Of a stretch of DNA of 64,000 bases, positions 51,863 through 63,690 are shown piece after piece. This DNA comes from Sweltsa coloradensis (Eukaryota > Arthropoda > Insecta > Plecoptera > Chloroperlidae): contig JAMZAV010000056.1 in assembly GCA_024449915.1 (NCBI GenBank), positions 1,302,001 through 1,366,000 of the forward strand, given 5' to 3'. The position numbers were made by a program, and so were the translations under genes. The notes beneath the pieces are model-generated. The model ran no database searches, was not told where the DNA came from, and worked only from the letters and a program-made list of their open reading frames with translations. How positions within the stretch are numbered: the stretch's first letter is position 1; the number at the start of each line of letters is the position of its first letter.

Positions 51863-53810
51863 ATCAAGTGACATGCTTTTGAAAATATCAAATAAAATTC
51901 AAGGTGAAACTATATGGTTTATTATTCTGCTTTCATGAAGGTATTTTCGATGCGTTGCATGTCCTCACTCATTCACGTAGGCCAGTAATAGACTGTAATG
52001 ATACACAACCACAATAACGCAGTTTTATTTCTAACTTATTTATAGAATTAATTGTGTGTGTGTCCGGAGTGTGGAATGTTTTATTGTTTGTTTATGATCG
52101 TATTTGTCAGGCAGAACTGAACCGTACGACAGCGACAAGTACTTTACACGCGGCTGCATCATGTTGTGTGGTTTGCTGAATGCTGAGTGAAGTGGGCTTG
52201 GATATTCCGAACTCCACAAAACTCAAATCCGAGGGAATGGAACACACTCAACCACCCAAGATGCATCCGACGTAAACTTTGCAAAGTTGTCAATGAAGTA
52301 TATACATGGACGGCCCTGCGGTCATAGATTTTCAAATTTTGTCAATCAGCCAGAAAAAAAAATAAATTATTTTAAAACAAAATTTGGAAATGTGAAACTG
52401 CAGAGCCCTATATTTCCACATTCGTGACAATGTCCAAATTTTCAGACATATGCGGTGTCAGTCGGCGAAGCGAACAACAATTTGCCTACAACGCGTGTCT
52501 TTGCTAAATCGTCAAAGCAAGCTCCACAAGTGTGATGTATGTAGTAGGCATTGGATTACAATTAATTCAAAACTAGAAACCAAAATACATGTTATATTAA
52601 TAAACATAATAAATCTAAATACTTAACTCCGATTTAAAAAAATACAAATATGTTAAGTTGTCAATAGATTGATAATATATTGATTACAATTAATCATCAG
52701 TGGGAGATCCAATGAGTGCGAATTAAAAGCTTACTACTGACGGGTTGCAAGTGATCTCATTGTTTTATTTTTAAAAACATGTAATTTGTATATATTTGGT
52801 AATGTAAATGAACATTAATAAATAATATATTACTAAATAAATAAATAAATGCCTTACATTTTCCTATTTTATTTATTAAAACATTATGTTTATGTGTGGT
52901 TTTCCAAAGTATAAGTGACTTCTGAAACATAACAAAAACATATATTTCTTAATAATAAAAATCTATCCATTTCAAATCCCCGGAAGTATTGATGTCTTCT
53001 TAGCTACTGCCTGCCTAGCTCCCGTATTTTCGCGAATGTTCTCATGTAGTCGCCCCCCCCCCCCCACTTAATTGCGGCCTGACTCAGCCCCATGCACTCA
53101 GCACGGGGCACCCCTCACCATGTTGTCCTAGGGTAGGGTAAGGGCCCAACATAGGGGGACCACTAATCTCATTTATTCCAGAATATTCGATTTGAGTTGA
53201 GAAAGCCCCAGTACACACAGCTAAACAAACAACAATACAACACATTCTAAATCTTGACTATTTGCAGTCTCAAGTTTAAGTAGCAGAATACTTTAGGGAC
53301 ACGTTTTGCACCCTTTGTTTTGTCGTCGATTTAAATTTATCAATATAAAGATATTATACACAATGTGTCGAAGGTGACATTGAAAGATTTCATTTCGATT
53401 AAAAGAAATCATCGTGACGGTCAAAACATTATTGCACATTTCTTATATTTGTATTTAAACTTCATATTTTACAGTGTTGTTAATCTTTAAATTATTAATT
53501 AACATGAATAATATGTTTAACCTGTCCTGTGTCTTGTACAAAATATAAGCAAACTAGGATAGGGATACACAGCATAGATAACATGTTCACATAACCAAAA
53601 AGAATGAATTATTTAATAAAAAAAATGATATATTTCTATAAAATTATATAGGCCTACTATTGTAAAAATTATTGCAATTTGTGCGTTTTTACATTTTATT
53701 GTGTGGCAGTGGTTTTACTGCCACAATGGGCCTCAATGGGATTGCTTTCCTTGAATTACTATTGTATTTTCTTAAAAGAAACTTTAATATAATACAGGTA
53801 AATGTTATTT

Positions 53811-54240
53811 ATTAATTAATTGAACTTAAAACACTGCTCTTAGGTGGGAAAATAAGTTTTTATTATGTAGCAATATTTCGAAAAGTTTCACTTTTCTTCG
53901 CTACTATCAACTAACATTCAACAAACAACCAATTAATTATCTATCAATTTATCTACTTGAGTCTATAATTATTACTATTTTTTATTCAACTAAAGTTGCT
54001 TTGTCATAATTAGCTAGGGATAGATCGTTTTTAATTTTTATTATTTTCACCTTGTTTATATTACTTACCAAAAACAACTTATTTGCAATTATATTTTCAT
54101 CCACATAGCTGTGGTTGTTGTTGTTTTGTATTTTTGTAAATAATGTCAGCCAGTCGAAGAAATGTGAAACTTTTCGAAATATAGCTACATTTAAAAAACT
54201 TTTTTCCCCACCTAAGAGCAGTGTTAAGTTCAATTAATTG
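53811..54240. mobile_element. Fold-back DNA element with arms of about 85 bp
   Basis: The arms 53811-53900 and 54154-54240 are near-perfect inverted copies: ATTAATTGAACTTAA, CACTGCTCTTAGGTGGG and TTTCGAAAAGTTTCAC. The target duplication is unclear because the flanks are themselves TTAATT-rich. No ORF of note. Confidence 0.65.
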
Positions 54241-55119
54241 TTAAAACCTATATAGTATTATTGTATGTTGTGCATATTATTATTGTATTTGATGTAAGTT
54301 ATTGCATGTATTTTGAAAATAGCAATCTTGCTGAAATAAACTGTAATCAATAAATGAGTGAGACAAATGGGGCTTCTCGTGTGGTTTTCGTGGAATTTCC
54401 GAATTATTGTCTCAAGATAAAACGGTTTTGAAGTAATAGCCTGCTAACACGCGAAATTAGGAATTCTTGAAGAGATCTAATCGTATTTTCTTTTACGTCG
54501 CATAAGAAAACATTGGGTATACTCGGTTAGGGTAAAACATGGGACCTTGTGGAATCGAAACTAAACACATATCATTGAAATCTAGCGAACCCCAGATATG
54601 AAATGTTAGTTAGTTTTTTCTATCTTTATGTTATTAACTCTGTTGTTAATTATTATACAATTAGAAATTGTGTTATCAAAATTGTCGAACTCTACGTATT
54701 GTTGTATTGTAATATTACTATTTGAAAAAATATACAGTTCATTATTTTGACTGCGACTATATAAGTTTTATTAAGTTTTGGCCGTTTTTAAATCAGTTTT
54801 TATAAACTGTATAAGATTAAAAGATACACGTTAAATAAATAAGTTTCTCAATTCCATTAATCAGAATAACACTTTCGTAGGTGTAATTGATTTTTTGGAA
54901 ATCAATCCAGATATTAAATTAGTTTAGTACAAGGTATTGACCGTATTTTGATTTTTTTTAAATATGCAACTAAGTAAAGAATAATATAGGCCTAGTGAAT
55001 GGAATTGAAACCTGGCTCTATTAGAAGATCAATAGAATTTCTTCACAATTTTTTGATGGGAGCAAATATCGCTGCTTCAAAATAATTTTGAACTTCATTG
55101 TCACAGCGCACCATCCTTC

Positions 55120-55218
55120 CAGGGGCGTCACTAGAGGTTGGACCCCCCTCCCCTCACCATTTTCTCCTTCGAGGTTATTTTGATGAAAATGTGTGCCTTT
55201 TAAAACAATGGCCAACTG

Positions 55219-55309
<91 letters not shown>

Positions 55310-55532
55310 GAAGAGAAATTATAACATTGACGGGGTCGTGGTGGTGAATAACTTACATTATTCTTGATTATTATTATTATTATTATTATTTTTTTTTTTT
55401 TTTAATATTTGCATTTATTTGCAAGTCTTTTGAACATGAAACATCAAAAATAAATGCGAGAAAGGAAAACAAGGAATTTATTGGGGGGCGTACACCCCCC
55501 CCCACCCACAAAAAAAACTAGTGCCGCCACTG
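55120..55532. mobile_element. hAT-like miniature element with ATT expansion (413 bp)
   Basis: CAGGGGCGTCACTAG pairs with CAGTGGCGGCACTAG at the other end. The flanks CATCCTTC and CATCATTT match in 6 of 8. The block TTCTCCTTCGAGGTTATTTT links it to the 50.4-kb copy. The middle is mostly an ATT microsatellite. Confidence 0.6.
55221..55402 (+). repeat. (ATT)n microsatellite, interrupted
   Basis: Nearly pure ATT from 55221 to 55309, then again 55368-55390, ending in a T run. Confidence 0.95.
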
Positions 55533-56214
55533 CATCATTTAAAGTACATTATTGTGTTTTTGTAAGAGAAGTGTGTTTCTTGAAGGTGTCCAAGAGAAAA
55601 AAATGGAATTTTCAATCTACCGTTTATCCGTTAGATAACGAACAAACACACACAAAAAAACACAAAACACACAAGAGCTTTTCTAGGCGCGATTAAATTG
55701 GTATCTCCACGTCTCTCTGTAAGATTCAGATATGCTAGCTCCCAGCCAGAACCACCAGTCCAACAACAGTGATAATATTCCTCCTCGTGACTGACGGGTC
55801 TTATCACTCTTGGCATTAACGCACTTGTTATTGCTGGCTGCCTGTTCTATTTCCTCATCCTCGGATCAGGGTTATATGGGATTATTCCATAAATCTTCGA
55901 TAGTGCTACATTTATAAATGCTCATTGATTTCCTCTTATCAGTCAGCTGACGGTCTGACCACTAGACTAAGTCAGAGTCCGCGCCCGCCAAGTCACATGT
56001 GATTAATATTAAAACCACGCGAATTTATAGATTTTTAGCGATATCTCGAGAACGGTGCAAAATATCTAAAAACTGATTGCAGACAGCAATGTGGTTTTGT
56101 TAGATTAGTATTAGTATTAGCAGTTTTAGGGCGCTTTAACAGCTAAGATTATTCGCGCCTCCAAGATAAAACAATTTCTATACTATTGTGAGTTATCACC
56201 ATGTATACTTCTTT

Positions 56215-56492
56215 ACAAGGGGAGGAACGTAAGGGAAGACGCGGGGGGACAAGGGGTGGACAGGCCTGTGCTGGTCAGAACCAGTCACAAGCGTATGGGG
56301 AGGGCAGGGGTTCCCCCACGTCGTGGTTGTCTTCGTCTGTGTCATCATCCGTTCGTGTTGTCATTGTCGTCGCCGTCGGGGAGGTAGTCAAAGGGAAGGG
56401 GAAAGTTCCCCGACGACGACCCAGAGCTCGCCATTAGTTTCAGGGAGTGAAACTCCCCTACTCACGGGCCAAACCACGAGAAGGTTGCGACA
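56215..56492 (+). repeat. GC-rich hairpin family, subfamily 2
   Basis: It has GGGGAGGAACGTAAGGGAAG, GTGCTGGTCAGAACCAGTC, CCCCACGTCGTGGTTGTC and a 13-bp stem with one mismatch (56369-56381 with 56408-56420), then GGGAGTGAAACTCCC and CCACGAGAAGGTTGCGA. Confidence 0.8.
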
Positions 56493-58136
56493 ATATAATG
56501 CAATAAACTAATTCAAATATAATAATCGGCGCGAGTAAAGTGATATTTAGGATTTTGGGGTTTTTGTAAAATCATCAAAATTGGTATATTTCGGGATTTA
56601 TTTGTTGGATGTTTAGTAATCTTTGACTCTTGAAGAGTGAACGTATCCTTGTTTGACAAACACGCAAAATTGCATATCCGATGACAACTGGTTGCAGGAA
56701 GTTCCCCAAAAATATCAAAAAGATATATAGTAATTAAGTATTTTAAGATTGAAAAATACCGCAAAAAGTGTTTTTTTTTCGGTTTTGTCTACAAAATATT
56801 AATTCGTATTTTGAGTCTTAAGAGATCAAAACCGCCAATTGCGTTGAAAGTCCGATGTATTATAAATTATTATGTTGCTTCCTCCTACCTTTGAAGTAGT
56901 TACTCTCCTCCAACAAGTAAGGAAGGTAAAAATCAAACAATTCTTCTGCCTCCCAAGTCAAATTCTTATAAAATATCAATGTGACCTTTGTGAAGCCGAC
57001 AGCTGAATTGCATCGTAAACAGGAAGTCAACTAAATCGCAACTTCCGGTTAGTAATTATTATCATGCGTAGGAGCAGATACGCACGTTCCATGCCCACAA
57101 TGCAACGCGCGTCAGAGATTAGCGTGGGGGTTTATACAAATAGCTTATAAAACCACGTATATTTATAAGACTAATTTGTTACTTTTTCCACGTGTTATTT
57201 AATTTGGGGCGGACGCGTCCCCCACTTACTTTTCGAAATGTCATAATTGTAAAGTCAATACAATGTTCATTGTAATGTAACACACAGTTTTATATTTTTT
57301 TTAAATGCGATAAACTGGAAAAATTCCTTGCGTGTACCCAATCTGCTTCTGAATGAAAAGAAAGGGTTACTTATAAGAAGTAAGATTTGATCCACTGATA
57401 ATATGTGGATCTGCACAATGTTGTGAATTGTCGTCGTAAGCACGCTAAAAACAGGTAAAATGCCCCCATTTGATTTTTTTAATCTGGGGCTATGCGCCCC
57501 CCCCCCCGATCCCCTTTGTACCAGGGTACATATTTTCTCCGAAACAATTTATTTCTAAGGGTAAATTTCCCTAAAAATAAGCATTACTCCGCACTATAGC
57601 ATCAGCGATTACGCTGCATGATTGTACGATCATTGAGTTTGTAACTTTAGATAGAATTTCTAAACAAAAAAACATTACTTTTTTTCGAAATGTTTTCCAA
57701 GATGTATCACTATCAAATCCATAACATACGATATTTGACTGCCACTGTTAAGTGCAAAATTAATGTTTTTCACTAAAATTTGACAAAATTTAACTCATTT
57801 TAGTAATTGAGCAAACACTATATTTTAACTTGATACAATATAATGTTTGCATTTCAAAAAGGAAACATAAGATAGTTTAATAACACTCAAAACCTTTTAA
57901 AAGTTCAGCTTCTAAACGAGCAAAGTGGCACTTACCAACTACTCGATAAAAACAGTATCTAAAAACATTAGCATCAACTCCGGAACAATAATGAAACATT
58001 GCAAAATATTTGCTTGCTCCGATAAAAGTTTGTGAAATCCTTGTTTCCCAACACAAGCCAGACGCCAGCTCGTTGACCTTCCAACTGTTATCAGTGTTTA
58101 GTCAGCATCAGTGGTGTTTCTCAGAAGACTGATCTT

Positions 58137-58307
58137 ATGTACAACAATGATAAGAGGCTGGGTTCCAAGGATGTATTCTCACTGACGAGGCTTTCTGTTC
58201 TTATGTACAACAATGATAAGAGGCTGGGCTCCAAGGATGTATTCTCACTGACGAGGCTTTCTGTTCTTATGTACAACAATGATAAGAGGCTGGGTTTCTA
58301 CGATAGG
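58137..58307 (+). repeat. 66-bp tandem repeat, about 2.6 units
   Basis: Units start at 58137, 58203 and 58269 with ATGTACAACAATGATAAGAG. The first two differ at one base. The period is 22 codons and one frame stays open (MYNNDKRLGSKDVFSLTRLS...). It is not part of a recognisable gene. Confidence 0.9.
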
Positions 58308-58507
58308 ACGTATTCTGGGAAGTGAAAACATTGTGAACGTGTTAAGAGGTTGATCACCCCCCTCCTAAGCTACCTTGCAACAAACCACACACTACAAGAG
58401 TCAACTGTTCGGAAAACTTTTAAGCGTTTTAGTGAAAAATTACACGCTTTATTTTTTTATAGAAAAAATTTACTGTTCAATTGCAATGAAGAAACATGCG
58501 TAAGTCG

Positions 58508-58645
58508 TCCGTCCGCGGTGGCACATACGTTAGGGCGCTGGTCCGAAGCGTATGGTTCTACGAGGACGTGGGTTCATATATCGCCGAAAGTTTTTTTTGT
58601 AATCGACCATTCATTGTCATTATCACCACTCATCGTATCGAATAA
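58508..58645 (+). mobile_element. tRNA-derived SINE copy
   Basis: The head GTCCGCGGTGGCACATACG runs to GAGGACGTGGGTTC, where the B box is then disrupted. The body continues as GTAATCGACCATTCATTGTC and CACCACTCATCGTATCGAA. Confidence 0.75.
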
Positions 58646-59521
58646 AATTATTATCGTTATTAAAACGTGCATAATTTATCCTTAATTCATTTAGCATTTT
58701 TTTTAAATTTTCATAATTTTGTAACAAATATATTTTAATTTCACTCACACCAAAACCCTAAATGTGAGAGGTTTCTTGCACTTTCTAATGGAAAATTAAT
58801 GTTTGGAATACAAAGACAAACTAGTTCTCAATATAAGCGAAAACCAATTGTTTTGCTAGAATCTTGAGAAGATTAGGAAGATTTTGTACATACATTATAC
58901 ATTTTTAAATTTCTCGTGGGAAATCTACCCGGTGCAATGCATGTCCCTCTCAGGTGTCTACTGTCTACCTAGGTATATTGAAGTTTAGAAAATTGTGAAG
59001 GGATGCCCAAGAGCTGTTTAAGAGTTCTGTCAAATTAATGAAATTATATATAGTTACAGTATAGTGAATGCTGTGGAGTTATTCCATCATACAAGGATTT
59101 CCAAATATCGAAGGACCCATTTAATTCGTACCCTGAAGAAGGGTACATCAGCTAAACGAGTTTTACGTAACAAGATTTTAAATAAAACAACATGCAGATA
59201 TCATTTCCATGTGTACACATTATTCGTGTTTGATTTCATTTCCATAACATTGTGAAAACACAGTCACCTTGTTTGAAACATTGTTTGTTCATTAACCACA
59301 CTTCACATCGTTGTTTGGTGCATCAGCCTCAGGGGCGAATAAAATATGTTGAACCAAACAATAACACACAGAACCGTTGTGCATGTTAACACACACCTGC
59401 AGGCGCGTTTGTTTGTGATGCAGCGAGAATATTATAATATCGTTATGTGAAGTGTTCTCTTGTGTAACTGTTTCATAATCATGATTGTGATTTCAGATTT
59501 TTTTATTCTGTTCGTTTGCGG

Positions 59522-59782
59522 CAGTGGCGTATCCAAGGGGGAGCCAAAAAGCCAAAAAGTGTGAAAGCATGCACTTTAACGTTTCAATGGAGAATATAGA
59601 ATAACTGTTTTATCGCAATAAGCAAATTACAATCTGACCAAAGAGAGATTTTTGTACATACAAAGTTGCTTATTGTGATGCTTCAAAACGCACAGATTTC
59701 CCCGGACCCCCCACTTAGCCTTCGGTACATCTATGAATTAATTGGTTGACCCCCCCCTTATAAATTCCTGGATACGCCACTG
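59522..59782. mobile_element. hAT-type miniature element (261 bp) with perfect 8-bp target duplication
   Basis: CAGTGGCGTATCCAAGG at the left and GGATACGCCACTG at the right are flanked by GTTTGCGG at 59514-59521 and 59783-59790. Same family as the 50.4-kb element in the opposite orientation, and probably the younger insertion. Confidence 0.85.
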
Positions 59783-59954
59783 GTTTGCGGCATAGGTATA
59801 GGAGGATCGTCTGGCAAATTATTTATTGTTTATTTTGTCTTTTTTGTTAAGATATATTTTACTAATTATTATAAAAGCACAGAGAGGCTGGTTGTTATTC
59901 TCATCTTCAACTGTCACCGTTGTCATCGTTGTCGTTGTACCTGCCTGTGTTTTA

Positions 59955-60250
59955 GGGCGCGTCAACCGTCATATGCCACTCTGTGGCGAGGGAAAAACAT
60001 ACTGGACAGATTCAGCCACAGGCAGGGGGAGGAAATGGGGTTTCTCACGGCGTCGTCAAGGGGAGGGGGAGAGGTCTCCGACGAGACTACCGCTCGCCTC
60101 TAGTTTCTAGAAGTAATATACTTTCCTTACTTTCTAGAATCTAGATTCTAGCTGATGTTTCGAGAAGGACTTTTCCTCGCCTTGTACGATCGGCAGAGGA
60201 TCGAGTACCCTGAGCCCGTTATACCCTGGGCCCAGGCGGGGCTCGTTGTA
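59955..60250 (+). repeat. GC-rich hairpin family, subfamily 1
   Basis: It has GGGCGCGTCAACCGTCATA, ATGCCACTCTGTGGCGAGG, CTCACGGCGTCGTCAAGGGG, CTCGCCTCTAGTTTCTAG and GGGCCCAGGCGGGGCTCG. The core is shortened. Confidence 0.75.
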
Positions 60251-60299
60251 CATCCCGCTTCTATAATATAAGGTCGCTAACTTTTACGGAAAATAGCAT

Positions 60300-60570
60300 G
60301 GCTAACTACTTGATAACGAGTGCGATTGGACAATCGGCCTTGTTGATTCTGGCGTTGATCCGCGGGTGTTCACACTGTCCATACTGATTGTTATATTTCA
60401 TTAAAAATATCGATCTTAGGTTGGTTGGTTGGTTATCGCTCACTCGTAGATTGCGTCAGGGCCTACAGGGTTGGGTTGGTCACTTTGGTTTATAATGTCC
60501 CCCACTGAAAATCAGTTATACGACTGAGTGGGTATATAGACTCTAAATACGATTTATTTATTATTATTTG
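60300..60570 (+). mobile_element. SINE-like TTTA-tail family, long copy
   Basis: It contains CGGCCTTGTTGATTCTGGCG, GCGGGTGTTCACACTGTCC, TATCGCTCACTCGTAGATTG, the CCCCCACTGAAAATCAG domain and the ATTTATTTATTA tail. TTGG is tandemly expanded at 60420-60432. Confidence 0.78.
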
Positions 60571-61714
60571 TTTATATTGTATCTATAGCAACATTCACGT
60601 TACCCTTAGAATCGCCCTCAAGGTCGTTGATCTTCATATTGTTTACAATTGACAATAATTCGAGCTAAAATCAACAATAATTTAATTTTAACGGAAACTC
60701 AACACAATATAACCTAATATGCCTGGTCCACAACTAACAGTAAATACCCAATCCAAACTCATATTTACTACGTCGCCACAGCCACAACGGTTAATTAATA
60801 TTCCGATGCTATCTCCACCGATTAGTTTGAAACTGTCGCATCTGGTTTATTATTACCCCCCAACCCACGACGTAGCCCGGACCTACCTCGGCCGGAACCA
60901 CTTCCGTGCACCGGAAGTAAGGATGTTGTTGTTGTTGTTGTTGTTGTACTAGGAAGCAGGTGCCCCTAGGACCCAACTCTGTACATCACATGTGCGTAGC
61001 GCACTTTATTATAATGCGTCGTAGTACGAGCTCGCATCCTCGCATCCGTCTGGTTGATTTATTATTTAGTGCATTTCGTATATTATGTAACGTACACAAT
61101 GCTGCAAACATTTCGTATACATTGTGATAAAAGAGTTTTTAGAAATTTTGGATAATATGTAGAAATATGAAGATGTACGAAATTATGTCTATTTAATTTT
61201 TGGATATTTACGATTTTATTTTATATTTATATATTGTAAAAATAAAACGTTGAAGAAAGAAGGTAATCATAAGAAAGACTCTGGGAGGAGAGAAAGAAAT
61301 GAGAGAACTGGAAGAAATGCCAGTCATAGAAGACATCGAAGAAGCTGAGGTGTTGACTGTTGAGCCTGCATGGCTAGCAAGCACAGCCCGAGAAACTGGT
61401 GATACGTCACCCCCCTACCTGACTTATGAAAGAACCGGGTGTTTGATTATTATTATTCTGTGCAAATTTTGCAGTAATATAAAATCCATTATTATCTTCG
61501 CTTCCAATGCGACGTGTGTCTGATGGTGTACATCACTTCTAATGGAAGAGGCGAAGCGGAAGTGCCAGGGACAGCAAGTGTTGTGATCAGATCAGGTCAT
61601 CTGTTTTACGTTTTAAATAACATTACATACGGGGTCGATAAGTAGTTCTCACGTCTCTTGGCTTCACATAAGACTTACCCAGTGTGACCCTCTTCAGGTG
61701 ACTAACTAGACTTT

Positions 61715-61790
61715 CAGTCATGATTGCCGGTGGCAGGATTCAACCGTGACCTCTTGAGCTAGAGTCACACGCCTTACGCATGAGCCCCCA
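61715..61790 (-). repeat. tRNA-like sequence (SINE head or tRNA pseudogene)
   Basis: The minus strand reads GGGGCTCATGCGTAAGGCGT (A-box-like) and later CACGGTTGAATCCTGCC (B box). I could not fold it into a standard cloverleaf with a T at position 33, so I do not call it a tRNA gene. Confidence 0.4.
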
Positions 61791-61829
61791 TGTAGTGTTC
61801 ATTCTTACGTTGACTTTATTGCCCGGATG

Positions 61830-62270
61830 GCAGTTGACACAGTACAAACTGATGTCCCGGGTTCAAATCCCGTCGAGACCGGCAATCCTAACTGAAGGTT
61901 TTTCCTACACAATTGTCCTATCCGCAACATACCTAGTATGTCTTAAAATTGTCTTAGGAGTTTGTAAACGGTGACTTTGGAGCCGTCCTAGCAACGAAGC
62001 ACATAATAAATTTCAGAGTTGTTCTGAATCGGCCTTGTTGATTCTGGCGTTGATTCGCGGGTGTTCGCACTGTCCATACCACTGATTGCTATATTTCCTA
62101 TTAAAAATATCGATCTTTGGTTGGTTATCGCTCACTCGTCGATTGCGTCGGGGCCTGCAGGGTTGGCTTGGTCGCTTTGATTTAAAGTCCCCCACTGAAA
62201 ATCAGTTATATAACTGAGTGGGTAGACTCTAAATAAAATTTATTTATTTATTATTTATTATTTATTAAAA
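61830..62270 (+). mobile_element. SINE-like TTTA-tail family, longest copy with tRNA-like head
   Basis: A tRNA-like head with B box GGGTTCAAATCCC (61859-61871) is followed by GGAGCCGTCCTAGCAACG, CGGCCTTGTTGATTCTGGCG, the 3' domain and an ATTT tail to 62270. The head links the family to pol III SINEs, although heads differ between the 37.3-kb and 61.8-kb copies. Confidence 0.7.
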
Positions 62271-62389
62271 AGACACCTGAAGAGCGGACATGAATTACAC
62301 CCTGTGCAGGCTTACCACGAAACATTATTTCAAAATTATTATTACCGGTAGTAGTAATAAATAACTCTATTGGACTATACACTGCACTA

Positions 62390-62408
62390 TAATAAATAAA
62401 TAAACAAA

Positions 62409-62459
<51 letters not shown>
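62390..62459 (+). repeat. (AAAT)n microsatellite
   Basis: About 70 bp of AAAT with one C substitution at 62404, possibly an expanded SINE tail. Confidence 0.95.
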
Positions 62460-62736
62460 CAAGATTTTAACCAATATTCAAAGTCGTCCTACAGTACAAA
62501 CTACAGTTTGTCGGTAAAGAGAGAATCGTGATCTCTCTGTAGAATTTTTCAAAATTAATTTAATTAAATTATTTCTTCTGCGGAAACAGCTCCTCCTTTT
62601 TTTAAAACAAATTCCTTATTAATTATCATCACATTATGCCCAAGTCTACCCTGTCGTTTGTTTGTCCGTTTCTCTGTCGCTCCTAACGGCCACCGCCTCA
62701 ACTGTCCGAGCAGCTGCGTCGTCACCCTCCACTGCC

Positions 62737-62754
62737 CCCCCCCCCCCCCCCCCG
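62737..62754 (+). repeat. Poly-C tract
   Basis: An uninterrupted C run of about 17. Similar G or C runs lie at 27040-27057, 45660-45670, 50420-50430, 53050-53063, 57500-57508 and 63149-63164. Confidence 0.9.
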
Positions 62755-63309
62755 CCCACCGCCGTTGAAAGGGTTGCCGTGTAACCGGTGTAACGGTAGC
62801 CAGGGGAGCACCATCTGTCACACACAATGACCTTGGCCTACTTGCTTATAACTACGCCTCAATCTTGACGATTACATCTTGTTATGACTGCCCAAGCTTG
62901 ATTTGACTATCGGTACAATCTTAATTATGTAATTTAAATAAAGTTATGTCAATACCGTTGGACATTTCAATTAATGATAATGTTGGTAGGATTTGATGAT
63001 ATTGCCGTTCAGGAAAGATAAAGTCTTGACTATGTGTAGAATTTAGTTGGTCATAAAAAATGGATTGGTATTACCATATAATTTATACCAGTACGACTGA
63101 CATTTAGTTCGAACTTTGACGAAAGTTACGAACATCTCATCTCATTGGAGGGGGGGGGGGGGGGTGCTAAGGGGTGCAGCAAGCAAGGCATCGCACCCAG
63201 CCCATGAGGGGTAGGTAGAGGGCTCCTCAAACTCAGTAGGTTTGTGTTGACATGAGCAATTGTGTGCTCAGTTAATCTAACAATCAATTTTATGATTCTG
63301 TTACACTTT

Positions 63310-63690
63310 TTACAAGGGCCTAACGTCCCCCGTCTGGGCCCGGGGAAGAATTTGACGAGAGCATGGATATGCTGTTCGCGAGGGAAGAGGCAAAAGTCCT
63401 TCTCACAAACATCAGCTGATATGTAGGGGAGTATATTACTCCCCGAAACTGAAGGCGAGCTCTGGCTGTCATCGTCAGGGACCCCCCCCCCCATTGACGA
63501 TCTCCCCGACGACGACGACGACGACGACGACACGAACAATGATACGGTAATGACGATCCATCCTTTCCTCTCCTTTTAGCCCTTAGCCTTAGCCCTTTAG
63601 TCGCTGTTTCTGACCAGCATGAGACTTTCCTATACCCACATCCCCTAGCCTAGAGTGGCGCATTACGACCTAACGGTTGACCCACACACA
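63310..63690 (-). repeat. GC-rich hairpin family, subfamily 1
   Basis: The minus strand reads AACCGTTAGGTCGTAATGCG, GCCACTCTAGGCTAGGGGAT, CATGCTGGTCAGAAAC, GTCGTCGTCGTCGTCGTCGG, GAGCTCGCCTTCAGTTTCGG and a CCCGGGCCCAGACGGGGG end. An open frame of 137 codons across it is a by-product of the GTC repeat. Confidence 0.75.

Noticed and set aside
57190..57520. Transposon between two GGGGC...GCGYCCCCC blocks
   Set aside because: The blocks are in the same orientation rather than inverted, and no target duplication was found.
58137..58307. CRISPR-like array
   Set aside because: The 66-bp units are contiguous with no spacers, in animal DNA; a plain tandem repeat.
61299..61523. 74-codon plus-strand open frame with an acidic start (MRELEEMPVIEDIEEAEVLT)
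   Set aside because: The first 40 codons look plausible as an exon or retroelement remnant, but no family match, splice pair or neighbouring exon could be found.
63126..63539. 137-codon minus-strand open frame beginning with a serine run
   Set aside because: The serine run is the GTC repeat of the GC-rich family, and other copies have this frame broken.
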